Assembly (NCBI RefSeq): GCF_000482465.1
Contig: NZ_KI519422.1
Location: forward strand, 425,623-489,622
DNA: 64,000 nt
From: Runella limosa DSM 17973
Lineage (GTDB): Bacteria > Bacteroidota > Bacteroidia > Cytophagales > Spirosomataceae
Reading direction: 5' to 3'
Shown: in pieces, positions 14,108-22,801 of the stretch
Numbering within the stretch: the first letter of the stretch is position 1
Layout: each line of letters opens with the position of its first letter
Program-made: the position numbers and the translations under genes
Notes under the pieces: generated by a model
Database searches by the model: none
The model's input: the letters and a program-made list of their open reading frames with translations, nothing else
What the model was told of the DNA's origin: nothing

Positions 14108-16783
14108 TTATTGTTTTATTCCTTTTAAGGTCAAATGCGTTTTATCCTCGTAATTCACCCGAATCAGGTAAATTCCCGTCGATAAATGTTCGCCAAAACT
14201 CACTTTTGTACCTCGCGTTATTTTTTCAAGTCCAACGCGCTCTAGCCCTAAAATATCATATACTTTGAGCGTTTCGACGTTTTTGCCCGACACCCATGTG
14301 AATACATCCTGAGTAGGATTAGGGTAAAGTAAGAACGCGTCTGAAAGAGTTGCTTCCTCCGCAGCCACTCTGGCCGTTGCACAAACGCTCACCGTTTTGC
14401 AGTATTGCTTGTACCAAGGAGAAGCCGAATAATTTACCCCCACGCATACCTGTCCGCCCGTAAACCACTGACCAATATTAATCGTCACTTTATAAGGCTG
14501 CCCCGATGTAGGCGTCATACTTTGTACCGAACCCGTACTCCACCAAGAATAATTGGTAGCATTGGCTCGGTTGGCTACGTTGAGCTCAAAGGTTTTTATT
14601 GAATTAACGGCGGCACAGTCATCGCCGATAATTTCAGCGGTCGAAGTGGGAGGATTCGTAACCGTAACCGAAACCACCGCCGAAGTCGTTGTTGCTCCTT
14701 GGTTATCAGTCGCTTTCGCCGTTAAACTATACGAGCCTGCCACCACGTTCGTCCAGCTAAATTCGTACGGCGAGGTCAGGTCTTCGCCCAGCTTGGTAGT
14801 ACCGTTATAAAACTCCACTTTGGCGATGCTGCCATCCGCGTCAGAAGCAGTGGCGGCCAACGAGATAGAAGCAGGTGGCAGAAACGTCGCATTGTTGGAT
14901 GGCGCGGTTACGCTTACTGATGGTGCTTGATTGACCACGGGAGGTTGTCCTGTACAAAGTGTCACTGTTTTACAAAACTGCTTGTACCAAGGTGCGGCCG
15001 AATAATTGACGCCAACGCACACTTGTCCGCCCGAAAAGTTAGGGCCAAAATTAATATTGACTTTAGAAGGTTGCCCCGACATTGCCGTAATGCTTTGAGT
15101 AGAACCCGTACACCACCATGAAAAACTGTTGGCATTGGGTAGGTTGATAGAATTTAGCTCAAACACTTTAACTTCGTTACTACTCACGCAATCGGGGCCA
15201 ATAATGTCTGCGGAAGGATTGCCAGGAGTATTTACATACACGGTTACACTTCCTGAAGTAGTAACAGCATTTTGATTATCAGTAGCCTTCACCGAAAGCG
15301 TATAAGCTCCCGATGCTACGTTGCTCCAATCAAAACTATACGGGGCCGAGGTATCTTCCCCGAGTTTGGTTGAGCCATTGTAGAACTCGACTTTTGCCAC
15401 ACTTCCATCGCTATCCGCGGCATTGGCCGAAATCGTAATCGTAGCAGGTGTCGTAAACGTCGTCCCATTGGCGGGGGCGGTCAGACTCACCGTTGGTAGC
15501 TGGTTGGGAGCAGGAATGGCAGTTACTTGCACCAGCGACGACGTCAGTGGCCCGCTTGACGCAAGTAGTGCTTTGGCCGTAAAAGTATAGGTTCCCGCTT
15601 GCACATTCGAGAGGGTTAAAGTGTAGGGAGCAGTTGTATCTTCTCCTAGCTTGGTAGCGCCATCGTAAAACTCCACCGCCGTTGCCGTCGCATTTCCAAC
15701 GCTTGCGTTGATGGTTAGAGTAGTGCCAATTGTCACGGTCGAATTATTGGCTGGACTCGTAATTGTCACAAAAGGCGTAGGAGGGCCAAAGTTATCGGCG
15801 GGGTTCAGGATTTTATCTTTGACCCACGTTCCTGAGGTGCTCGTATTGTTCCAACCATTGTTGCCACACGCCCCAGGCATCAACGCTGCCGACGATTCGT
15901 CTTTGTCGCAATAACTCCAGTTGCACCAGCTTATTTTCATGCCCGATGAGTTATTCCCTCCCATAAAGCTTACCCAATTTTGGGCGTTGGTGTAATCGTT
16001 CCCGCCGTTTCCTGAGTAGTTGCTTGTCCCCCATTCTGATACAAACAGAGGTACAGTTTTGATGACATCGTCGATGTAGCTTTGGGTATAATGCGAGCCT
16101 GCGTAGAAGTGGAACGTGTACATGATGTTGTGGGCGTTCGGTCCCATTAGCGGATTGGAACGGACGTCACCTGGCGAACCACTCCACGAAGGTGTTCCCA
16201 CCAAAATAATGGCGTCGGGGTCGTACTGACGGATGGCTGGGATGACCTGCTCGGCATAACTTTTGACCGACGACCAGCTGACACCGTTGGGTTCATTACA
16301 GATTTCGTAAATGACGTGTTTTTTACCCGCGTGCTGCTGCGCCATTAACTGAAAAAATTCAATGGCATCGGCGGTGTGCAGGTTAGGGTCACCAGGGTTC
16401 AGAATATGCCAATCAATGATGCAATACATCCCAAACTGAGCCGACCAATCGACCAACTGATTGACTTTATTGCGCAGACCGACTTTGTTATTCATGTACC
16501 CACCTTCGTCCACGTACATGGCTGCCCGAAACACGTCCGCGCCCCAGTCGTTGGCCAGCGTTTGTAAGGCCGAAGAAGTATAACATTGATCGAACCAATG
16601 CAACCCGTGCGAGCTCATTCCCCTCAGCTGAATGGGCGTACCTGCTTCGTTACAAAGTTGGCGATTAATTACCTGTAAACGGCCGTTGGCCGCCAAAGGA
16701 GTGGAAGATTGTCCGAAGGTAAAAGCATGGACAATGAAAAGGAGCGCAAACACTCCGAAGATACGTACAATTGCGTTTTTCAT
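14108..16783 (-). CDS. GH5 endoglucanase with Ig-like and PKD-like repeats and T9SS sorting domain
   Basis: 891 residues from the ATG at 16783; a further ATG at 16828 would precede the signal peptide awkwardly. Signal peptide to residue ~24. GH5 catalytic domain ~30-333, with acid/base Glu164 in YEICNEP and nucleophile Glu250 in FVSEWG. Then three bacterial Ig-like domains (about 336-422, 429-517, 619-710; each with the VEFY(N/D)G(A/S/T)TKLGED motif). Two copies of a ~85-residue PKD-like module with SWW and two or three cysteines follow (526-610 and 716-801). The C-terminus (815-891) is a type A T9SS signal (LLYPNPTQDVF...STGIYLIRV). It is therefore secreted by the type IX system and probably cleaves cellulose or a related beta-glucan. 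Monocistronic. Confidence 0.93.
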   Translation of the reverse strand: MKNAIVRIFGVFALLFIVHAFTFGQSSTPLAANGRLQVINRQLCNEAGTPIQLRGMSSHGLHWFDQCYTSSALQTLANDWGADVFRAAMYVDEGGYMNNKVGLRNKVNQLVDWSAQFGMYCIIDWHILNPGDPNLHTADAIEFFQLMAQQHAGKKHVIYEICNEPNGVSWSSVKSYAEQVIPAIRQYDPDAIILVGTPSWSGSPGDVRSNPLMGPNAHNIMYTFHFYAGSHYTQSYIDDVIKTVPLFVSEWGTSNYSGNGGNDYTNAQNWVSFMGGNNSSGMKISWCNWSYCDKDESSAALMPGACGNNGWNNTSTSGTWVKDKILNPADNFGPPTPFVTITSPANNSTVTIGTTLTINASVGNATATAVEFYDGATKLGEDTTAPYTLTLSNVQAGTYTFTAKALLASSGPLTSSLVQVTAIPAPNQLPTVSLTAPANGTTFTTPATITISANAADSDGSVAKVEFYNGSTKLGEDTSAPYSFDWSNVASGAYTLSVKATDNQNAVTTSGSVTVYVNTPGNPSADIIGPDCVSSNEVKVFELNSINLPNANSFSWWCTGSTQSITAMSGQPSKVNINFGPNFSGGQVCVGVNYSAAPWYKQFCKTVTLCTGQPPVVNQAPSVSVTAPSNNATFLPPASISLAATASDADGSIAKVEFYNGTTKLGEDLTSPYEFSWTNVVAGSYSLTAKATDNQGATTTSAVVSVTVTNPPTSTAEIIGDDCAAVNSIKTFELNVANRANATNYSWWSTGSVQSMTPTSGQPYKVTINIGQWFTGGQVCVGVNYSASPWYKQYCKTVSVCATARVAAEEATLSDAFLLYPNPTQDVFTWVSGKNVETLKVYDILGLERVGLEKITRGTKVSFGEHLSTGIYLIRVNYEDKTHLTLKGIKQ

Positions 16784-16871
16784 ACACCTAAAATTTAATG
16801 GAACAATAGATAAAAAATATGCTCCCACGCTATTTTTAGCGGGGAAAATAATGCCATTAAAAAGTAGGGGA

Positions 16872-16923
16872 AAATGCGACTAGGGGTAAATATACGCGTT
16901 TTTGACTTTTTTTAGTCGCATTT
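16872..16923. promoter_or_regulatory. Inverted repeat upstream of the GH5 gene, candidate operator or leader hairpin
   Basis: Arms AAATGCGACTA (16872-16882) and TAGTCGCATTT (16913-16923) are perfect 11-base complements with a 30-nt gap. It lies about 90-140 nt upstream of the GH5 start in the divergent region shared with the RDD gene. On the minus strand the gap contains TATATTTA (16887-16894), a near match to the Bacteroidota -7 element, so a regulator binding the arms could control the cellulase gene. Confidence 0.45.
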
Positions 16924-17052
16924 ATTACAATCTTTTTTTGAGTCCCTAAATAGGCTTTCTTTTGTCTATTTTCTGGATAAAAACTTGTTTTTTGTTCAGA
17001 AAACTCTTGCTTTGCATAAGTTCACTTCTTCCATCCCTAAACCTCTATTTTC

Positions 17053-17532
17053 ATGAACAACTTTCCACTTGCTGGGTTTGGTAATCGTTTGGTTGCACAA
17101 CTCATTGACGGTATTATTTTAGGTATTGCGTTTAGTATTATTATCATTCCTTTTGGTGGTTTAGCCGCTATTTTGGGACTTGGTTCGGCAGGAGTATTTG
17201 ATGGTTCTGATGAGGCTACGGCGGCAGCAATGGGTCTTTTCGGAATGGGTCTTATCGGCCTTATTTTATTTAGCCTACTTACCCCCTTTTTGTATGATGC
17301 CTTTATGGTAAGTTCTGCCAAACAAGCTACGCTGGGCAAAATGATTATGAAAATTAAAGTGGTAGGCCCTAATGGCGAACGCCTTACGTTTAGTCAAGCG
17401 TTGGTGCGGTCATTGATTAAATACATCTCAAGTCATTTTTGCATTTTGCTGTGGTTATGGCCATTATTTAACCCCGAAGAGCAAGCCTTGCACGATTTAG
17501 CGGCCAAAAGTTTAGTAATTCGAGAAGCGTAA
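17053..17532 (+). CDS. RDD-family membrane protein
   Basis: 159 residues with three membrane segments. The RDD hallmark residues are present: GFGNRLVAQLIDGIILGIAF with the conserved Arg and Asp in helix 1, and LGKMIMKIKVVGPNGERLTFSQALVRSLIKY with the conserved Arg of the family. Function of these small membrane proteins is poorly known; some are ion antiporters. Its stop codon overlaps the start of the DUF2752 gene (TAATG), indicating translational coupling. Confidence 0.88.
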   Translation: MNNFPLAGFGNRLVAQLIDGIILGIAFSIIIIPFGGLAAILGLGSAGVFDGSDEATAAAMGLFGMGLIGLILFSLLTPFLYDAFMVSSAKQATLGKMIMKIKVVGPNGERLTFSQALVRSLIKYISSHFCILLWLWPLFNPEEQALHDLAAKSLVIREA

Positions 17533-17912
17533 TGATAAAAAAAGTCATCCTGACGGTAATGGCCTTGGTCATTACCGTTTTTTATTTTTACTACAATCCT
17601 GCTGTTCAATCGTTTGGGCCGCCTTGCCTCATTCACAAAACCACAGGCTTGTATTGCTGGGGCTGCGGTGGGCAACGGGCGTTTCATGCGCTACTTCACG
17701 GAGAATTTCGTATGGCATTTCAGTATAATGCACTCATTTTCTTGGTTCTGCCGCTTTTAGGCGTGGTTTTGTACGCCGAACTCTTCGACGATGTCCGCCC
17801 GTTTCATTATCTTCGCCGCCGCTGGGTAGTCCTCCTAGCCGTAGGAATATTTTTCCTGTTTACGATTATTAGAAACCTAGACGGATTTGATTTTTTAATT
17901 CCAACAAACTAA
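17532..17912 (+). CDS. DUF2752-family membrane protein
   Basis: 126 residues with two or three membrane segments and the family signature in which a short CPGCG-like motif is here LYCWGCGGQRAFHALLHGEF. This matches PF10825 proteins, whose role is unknown. Start ATG shares one base with the stop of the preceding RDD gene, and the pairing of these two genes is common in Bacteroidota. Six nucleotides separate it from the threonine aldolase gene. Confidence 0.88.
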   Translation: MIKKVILTVMALVITVFYFYYNPAVQSFGPPCLIHKTTGLYCWGCGGQRAFHALLHGEFRMAFQYNALIFLVLPLLGVVLYAELFDDVRPFHYLRRRWVVLLAVGIFFLFTIIRNLDGFDFLIPTN

Positions 17913-17918
17913 TTTCTT

Positions 17919-18932
17919 ATGCTTACCATTGACCTTCGTTCCGACACCGTTACCAAACCCACCAAAGCAATGCTCGAAGCCATGTTTATCGCCGAAGTCG
18001 GTGACGATGTCTTCGGCGATGACCCTACTGTTAATGCGTTGGAAACCAAAGCTGCGACATTATTTGGCATGGAAGCGGCGCTTTTTTGTAGTTCAGGAAC
18101 CCAAACCAATCAACTGGCCATACGTGTTCATACCTGCCCTGGAACTGAGGTAATTTGTGACAAACTTTCGCATATTTATTTGTACGAAGGTGGCGGTATC
18201 GCGCTCAACTCACTTAGTTCGGTCAAATTATTAGACGGAGATAAAGGTCGCATCTCTGCGCAGCAAGTACGAGATGCCATCAACAACCCCGACGACGTAC
18301 ACGCGGCTGTTTCGCGCTTAGTTTCTCTCGAAAATACGATGAACAAAGGCGGAGGCTGTTATTATAGTTTCAGCGAAATTGAAGCAATTAAAGACATTTG
18401 TACCCAAAATGGTTTGGCACTTCATTTAGATGGGGCTCGCCTGTTTAATGCCCTCGTCGAAACGGGTGAAACCCCGTTCCAATACGGTCAAGTTTTCGAT
18501 AGTATCAGTATTTGTTTGTCCAAAGGGCTGGGCTGCCCCGTCGGGTCTTTGTTGTTGGGTAGTAAAGAGTTTATCAAACAAGCCCGTCGAGCTCGTAAGG
18601 CCATGGGAGGCGGATGGCGCCAAGCGGGTTATCTTGCTGCCGCAGGAGTTTATGCCCTCGACCATCACGTAGAGCGCCTTCGCCAGGATCACGCCCGTGC
18701 TCGCGCCATCGGAGAGATCCTAAAAGGCCGCCCCGAAGTAGAAGAAATTTACCCGATTGATACCAATATTGTAATTTTTCGTTTACCCGAAACCATCCTT
18801 GCCACCGATTACGTAGCCCAGCTTGCTTCTCAAGGCATCCGAGCAGTAACGTTCGGGAAGCACTTGGTTCGCTTTGTGACCCACCTCGATTTTACGGATG
18901 AACACCTCTCAGAATTACAAAAACGGCTCTAA
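17919..18932 (+). CDS. ltaE: Low-specificity L-threonine aldolase (PLP enzyme)
   Basis: 337 residues, full length for the family. Hallmarks: DLRSDTVTKPT at the N-terminus, VGDDVFGDDPTVN, FCSSGTQTNQLAI, stacking His86 in SHIYLYEGGG, Asp171/Arg174 in LHLDGARLFNA and the PLP Schiff-base lysine Lys202 in CLSKGLGCPVGS. It cleaves L-threonine and L-allo-threonine to glycine and acetaldehyde in the cytoplasm. It sits 6 nt after the DUF2752 gene and is probably the last gene of that operon. Confidence 0.93.
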   Translation: MLTIDLRSDTVTKPTKAMLEAMFIAEVGDDVFGDDPTVNALETKAATLFGMEAALFCSSGTQTNQLAIRVHTCPGTEVICDKLSHIYLYEGGGIALNSLSSVKLLDGDKGRISAQQVRDAINNPDDVHAAVSRLVSLENTMNKGGGCYYSFSEIEAIKDICTQNGLALHLDGARLFNALVETGETPFQYGQVFDSISICLSKGLGCPVGSLLLGSKEFIKQARRARKAMGGGWRQAGYLAAAGVYALDHHVERLRQDHARARAIGEILKGRPEVEEIYPIDTNIVIFRLPETILATDYVAQLASQGIRAVTFGKHLVRFVTHLDFTDEHLSELQKRL

Positions 18933-19191
18933 AGTTATTTTTCGGTAACAAAATGCGTATTTCTACGCTATAATTTTGTCCAAAAAGGTGGCACTTTTGT
19001 TGCTGTAAAATTTTTGTGATTTTTTTTAAACCTTTTTGTACTTTTTCCCGTCTAAAGTAAAAACAGGCGCAAAAAGCAATGTGATTGAGAAAAAAGCAGA
19101 AATGCTATTTTTTCTACAATAGCAAGGCAGAAAGTCCGTTAATTGAGCTAAATTAGTTGTTTTGTTAATTTCTAAATCGTCCGTCAAAGCC

Positions 19192-19281
19192 ATGAAAAAA
19201 GTCGTCAAACTCTTGTCAGTTGCTTTAGCAGTGGGTGCAGCCGTATATACATACAAAAAGTTGCAACCTAAAAAAGCATAA
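19192..19281 (+). CDS. 29-residue single-pass membrane peptide
   Basis: ATG at 19192, TAA at 19279-19281. The peptide is a lysine-rich N-terminus (MKKVVK), one hydrophobic segment (LLSVALAVGAAVYTY) and a lysine-rich tail (KKLQPKKA). This is a plausible inner-membrane micropeptide and it is followed five nucleotides later by a strong hairpin terminator, which supports a real short transcript. No family was recognised. Confidence 0.5.
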   Translation: MKKVVKLLSVALAVGAAVYTYKKLQPKKA

Positions 19282-19286
19282 AAAAG

Positions 19287-19313
19287 GGGCGTTGCTGAGG
19301 GTCAGCAGCGCCC
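19287..19313 (+). terminator. Hairpin terminator after the micropeptide
   Basis: Stem GGGCGTTGCTGA / TCAGCAGCGCCC (12 bp with one G-U pair), 3-nt loop, followed by a pyrimidine-rich stretch (TTCGCTTTTATG). Confidence 0.7.
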
Positions 19314-19340
19314 TTCGCTTTTATGTCCAGTTTGACTTGT

Positions 19341-19817
19341 TTATGAAGCAACGCCCAGGCGTTCAAAACCAGCATTCTTCTCTGCGGTAGTTTCAAAAAT
19401 ACCCTTCGTTTTTTCAAAGTGATACTCCCGAATCACCATTTTTTGGGCAATTTGTACGAGTTCGTTTTCATCAACCCCTGCGGGAACCTCACCTGCCCAC
19501 TGCAAGAAAGTTTGGTAGTCCTTAAAATCGCATATCGGTAGCGACATAGCCAAAATTCTACACAAGCCATCAAGCGTTGTTGTATCAAAACAACAATTCC
19601 ACGGGCTATTCCACATTTTACTGTAACTTTTTTTTGCAGCTTCAGGAGTGGGGACTTTTCCCAAATGATGACAAAGGGGAATTTTTTCCGAAAACCAGTG
19701 AAGCAACTTCTTATCAGTGGGTCTATTTTTGGGATAATCCTCTATTGCCCAAGCAAGAAGACTTGTCAATAAGCCCATGTAATAGGCTGAGTGAGTAGGG
19801 TTGGGTTTACGTGGCAT
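19341..19817 (-). CDS. Hypothetical protein
   Basis: 158 residues from the ATG at 19817 (MPRKPNPTH); an ATG at 19853 would add 12 residues. No domain was recognised. It is a mixed helical protein without signal peptide, with Trp/Cys-rich motif KMWNSPWNCCFDTTTLDGLCRI in the middle (around residues 80-100). The frame is open over its whole length and base use matches neighbours, so it is likely a real gene. It is convergent with the micropeptide transcript. Confidence 0.6.
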   Translation of the reverse strand: MPRKPNPTHSAYYMGLLTSLLAWAIEDYPKNRPTDKKLLHWFSEKIPLCHHLGKVPTPEAAKKSYSKMWNSPWNCCFDTTTLDGLCRILAMSLPICDFKDYQTFLQWAGEVPAGVDENELVQIAQKMVIREYHFEKTKGIFETTAEKNAGFERLGVAS

Positions 19818-20082
19818 AGAACTAAATGGTTTAGATGTCGGTACACCAAACAACTAAGTATGCGCACGAAAGTACTTTTAACGGGGTAAAGTTAACACCC
19901 TGTAAAAATGAGACTAATGAATTTAAAATGCTAGGAATGAAAGTAGAAAATTTTAGGAATCTTATTCATGGGTATCAACAAGGAACTTCCCTCGACCAAT
20001 AGCAGTTACTAATTCATAACATTTCATAGTGATTAATTAGCCTTGGAAAGTGCAGTTTCCCTAAGTCACTATTTATTTCAAA

Positions 20083-20676
20083 ATGCTTCAAAATCGATTC
20101 ATAAAACGGGTTTTTGCCTACTTTGTACGGGGGCTTGTGCTGGTCGCTCCCACTTATTTTACGTTCCTAATTATCAAAGAAGGCGTTTCCTATTTGGACA
20201 GTATTTTACCCATTTACATTCATACCGATGCCAAGCATCCACTTTATTTGCCAGGGCTAGGGCTGCTGATTATCGTCTCAAGTATTGTTTTTTTAGGGTT
20301 TATTTTTTCCCGCTTCGTGCCCCAATCAGTATTTAGTTTTAGCGAAAGTATTTTGAAGAAAATGCCGTTGGTGAGTTTGATATATTACTCTATCAAAGAT
20401 CTAATTTCGGCTTTTGTGGGCGACAAGCGTAAGTTTAACCAACCTGTATTGATTACAATCAACCCTCAGTCTGACCTAAAAAAACTGGGTTTTATAACGC
20501 AAAACGACCTTTCTAGCTTCGAGCTTAGTGAGTACGTAGCCGTTTATTGTCCACACTCTTACGCGTTTTCGGGGGAGTTGTTTATTGTAGCAAAATCCAA
20601 CATCAAGATTCTCGACAACGTATCGAGCACTGACGTCATGAAGATGATTGTTTCGGGAGGGGTTTCGGTCAAATAG
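20083..20676 (+). CDS. DUF502-family membrane protein
   Basis: 197 residues with two N-terminal membrane segments (about 14-36 and 55-80) and the family signatures FVRGLVLVAPTYFTFLIIKE, LSFSESILKKMPLVSLIYYSIKDLI-like spacing, and FVGDKRKFNQPVLI. Members of PF04367 are inner-membrane proteins of unknown function. Its 3' end meets the 3' end of the minus-strand WecA-like gene with only 2 nt between. No regulation is evident. Confidence 0.88.
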   Translation: MLQNRFIKRVFAYFVRGLVLVAPTYFTFLIIKEGVSYLDSILPIYIHTDAKHPLYLPGLGLLIIVSSIVFLGFIFSRFVPQSVFSFSESILKKMPLVSLIYYSIKDLISAFVGDKRKFNQPVLITINPQSDLKKLGFITQNDLSSFELSEYVAVYCPHSYAFSGELFIVAKSNIKILDNVSSTDVMKMIVSGGVSVK

Positions 20677-20678
20677 CC

Positions 20679-21893
20679 TTACAACCCACGAATCACACGG
20701 CGTGCCCATGAGTTACGTCCGCGTGGCGTGTCGGGGGCTTTGAAAACATCCGTCCACGTCATTTGCTTTTTGCGCTTCATTGCCCGCATTTTAAGGAAGT
20801 AGCCCGCGCTAAGATAAATACAGAACAAGCCTACCAAGATAAAGAAAGCTTCGGTATTGGTAATGTATTCAAATGTCATGAAGTAACCCATGACGTTGAC
20901 AATAGTCATTGCCCAAAACGTAAGTGAGGTTTGGATGTGGGTAAACCCATTGTCTAAAAGCACATGGTGCATGTGATTGCGATCCGCTTTAAACGGAGAG
21001 CGGCGGTTGAGGATACGCACCAAAAATACGCGCAAGGTATCAAAAATAGGAACAATCAAAAGCACTACCGCAAGAATAGGGGCATTGAAGAAGGCGGTAG
21101 AATCATGTTGATAAGTAATGTTAAGACGGATAAATTTCACGGCAAAAAATGCCAACAAGAAGCCTACAATCAACGACCCCGTATCGCCCATGAAAATTTT
21201 GCTCGTCTTTGAAAAGTTGAACCGTAAAAAGCCCAAAAGTGCCCCCGAAAGGGAGAAAGCCATGCAGGCCATTGAGAAATGGTGATTTAACAAAAACCAG
21301 GTTCCAAAACTCAAACTTGCGATAAAAGCGATACCTCCTGCAAGCCCGTCCACGCCATCAATGAGGTTGACGGCATTGATAATGGCAATGAAAATAAAAA
21401 TTGTGAACGGAATACTGATGATATCTGGAATGTGAGTCCAGCCAAAAATACCAAAGAAGTGGTCAACTTTCAGTCCTCCAAGTAATATCAAGGTAGAAAC
21501 GGCTACTACTTGAAGCAAAAGCTTTTTATTGGGGTCAAGTACTAAAATATCATCTTTGAGCCCTAAAAAGAACAGTATTGTAAGTCCCACCACTGCCAAG
21601 CTTGTCAAGTAGGCATCGGTTTGTTCGTTGGTATGGGGCCACAAAAAATGGGCAATTAGAAGCGAAGCATAAATCGCAATTCCTCCAAACTCAGGTGTTT
21701 CTTGCTGGTGAGAGCTGCGGAAATTGGGTTTCTTTTTCAGCTCCAATAATCCACTAATATTGATAATCACTGGAATAGACGTAATGGCCACAGCGCAGGC
21801 AATCAAAAAGGATATAAGGCACTGATACACTTCGTGTTGAAGTATATTTTGATACTGGCTTCTGAGTACGTCTATTAGTATATCTGCGTTCAT
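20679..21893 (-). CDS. MraY/WecA-family polyprenyl-phosphate N-acetylhexosamine-1-phosphate transferase
   Basis: 404 residues with about ten membrane segments. Catalytic signatures are visible: GLKDDILVLDPNKKLLLQ (Asp-Asp pair), NAVNLIDGVDGLAGG, FMGDTGSLIVGF and RNHMHHVLLDNGFTH. It transfers a sugar-1-phosphate onto undecaprenyl phosphate, starting synthesis of a surface polysaccharide or O-antigen. The following minus-strand glycosyltransferase and acetyltransferase genes lie upstream on the same strand, making this the distal gene of the block. It is more WecA-like than MraY, given its context outside the dcw cluster. Confidence 0.9.
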   Translation of the reverse strand: MNADILIDVLRSQYQNILQHEVYQCLISFLIACAVAITSIPVIINISGLLELKKKPNFRSSHQQETPEFGGIAIYASLLIAHFLWPHTNEQTDAYLTSLAVVGLTILFFLGLKDDILVLDPNKKLLLQVVAVSTLILLGGLKVDHFFGIFGWTHIPDIISIPFTIFIFIAIINAVNLIDGVDGLAGGIAFIASLSFGTWFLLNHHFSMACMAFSLSGALLGFLRFNFSKTSKIFMGDTGSLIVGFLLAFFAVKFIRLNITYQHDSTAFFNAPILAVVLLIVPIFDTLRVFLVRILNRRSPFKADRNHMHHVLLDNGFTHIQTSLTFWAMTIVNVMGYFMTFEYITNTEAFFILVGLFCIYLSAGYFLKMRAMKRKKQMTWTDVFKAPDTPRGRNSWARRVIRGL

Positions 21894-21987
21894 AGAATTC
21901 CGTTTCTGCCTTTTTGTCTCTCATAACGGAAGACAAAAATTATAAAAATTAGCTTATGTCACAAAAAACACTCCCGAAAATACGATT

Positions 21988-22758
21988 CTATTTATTATTC
22001 GGTCGTTTTGGTTTGTAAACAAATTGTAAAACCTTTCTAAGGGGTTTGAGCCATAAAGTGAACCAATAGGGCTCCAATCCATTTAGATGCCAGGCTTCTC
22101 GGTCACTTTGGTTTGCCTTTAAGCGATTCCCCACTGTTTTGTTACTTACCCCGCCCGTTCGCATCACGGTGACAATCTCGGGAAGGTAAGTAACCTTTAG
22201 ACGTTGCTTGTATAGGAAACGTAACATTAATTCGTAATCTGCCGCGCTTCCCAAATCAAGACGATACGTCCCAAGCTGCTCATAAGACGCTTTTTTTACA
22301 AAAAACGTTGGGTGAGGGGGCATCCAACCGAAAAGAAATTTTTTTCTATCAAACCCGCCCGACTTCCAATAACGTTTTACCTGTGTCGTATCGTTTGCAT
22401 CTACGTAAACCAAATCGCCATAGATGCCGTCAGCGTCCGTTTCTTTCAACTTTGTCACTAACTTCTCAATGACTTGGTTGTCTGCATAAAAATCATCGGC
22501 ATTTAAGATCCCGATTACTTCGCCTGTTGCGTGGGCGATACCTTTGTTCATCGCATCATAGATACCTTGGTCTTTTTCAGAGATAAATACCGCAATTTTT
22601 GTGCCGTAACTAGCGACTATCTTAGGTGTATTATCGGTTGATTTTCCGTCAATTACGATGTATTCTATATCGTGATATGACTGATTTAGCACCGATTCTA
22701 CACAACTCTTTAGCGTCTGTTCTCCGTTAAAAACTACTGTAATAATACTTACTTTCAA
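21988..22758 (-). CDS. GT2-family glycosyltransferase (WcaE/WcaA-like)
   Basis: 256 residues. The GT-A fold is clear: VSIITVVFNGEQTLKSCVES at the start, IVIDGKSTDNT, and the metal-binding motif in ILNADDFYAD. The start must be the TTG at 22758, because no in-frame ATG precedes the first strand; a purine-rich AAGAGG lies only 2 nt upstream, so initiation may depend on coupling to the gene before it. It adds a sugar to a lipid-linked surface glycan; donor and acceptor are unknown. Confidence 0.88.
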   Translation of the reverse strand: MKVSIITVVFNGEQTLKSCVESVLNQSYHDIEYIVIDGKSTDNTPKIVASYGTKIAVFISEKDQGIYDAMNKGIAHATGEVIGILNADDFYADNQVIEKLVTKLKETDADGIYGDLVYVDANDTTQVKRYWKSGGFDRKKFLFGWMPPHPTFFVKKASYEQLGTYRLDLGSAADYELMLRFLYKQRLKVTYLPEIVTVMRTGGVSNKTVGNRLKANQSDREAWHLNGLEPYWFTLWLKPLRKVLQFVYKPKRPNNK

Positions 22759-22801
22759 AGCCTCTTGGGTTGGTGATGAGATGATGTTTAACGTTTTAGC
22801 G

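Noticed and set aside
19928..20002. 24-residue ORF (MLGMKVENFRNL...) before the DUF502 gene
   Set aside because: No upstream or downstream support, no family, and length is within chance expectation.
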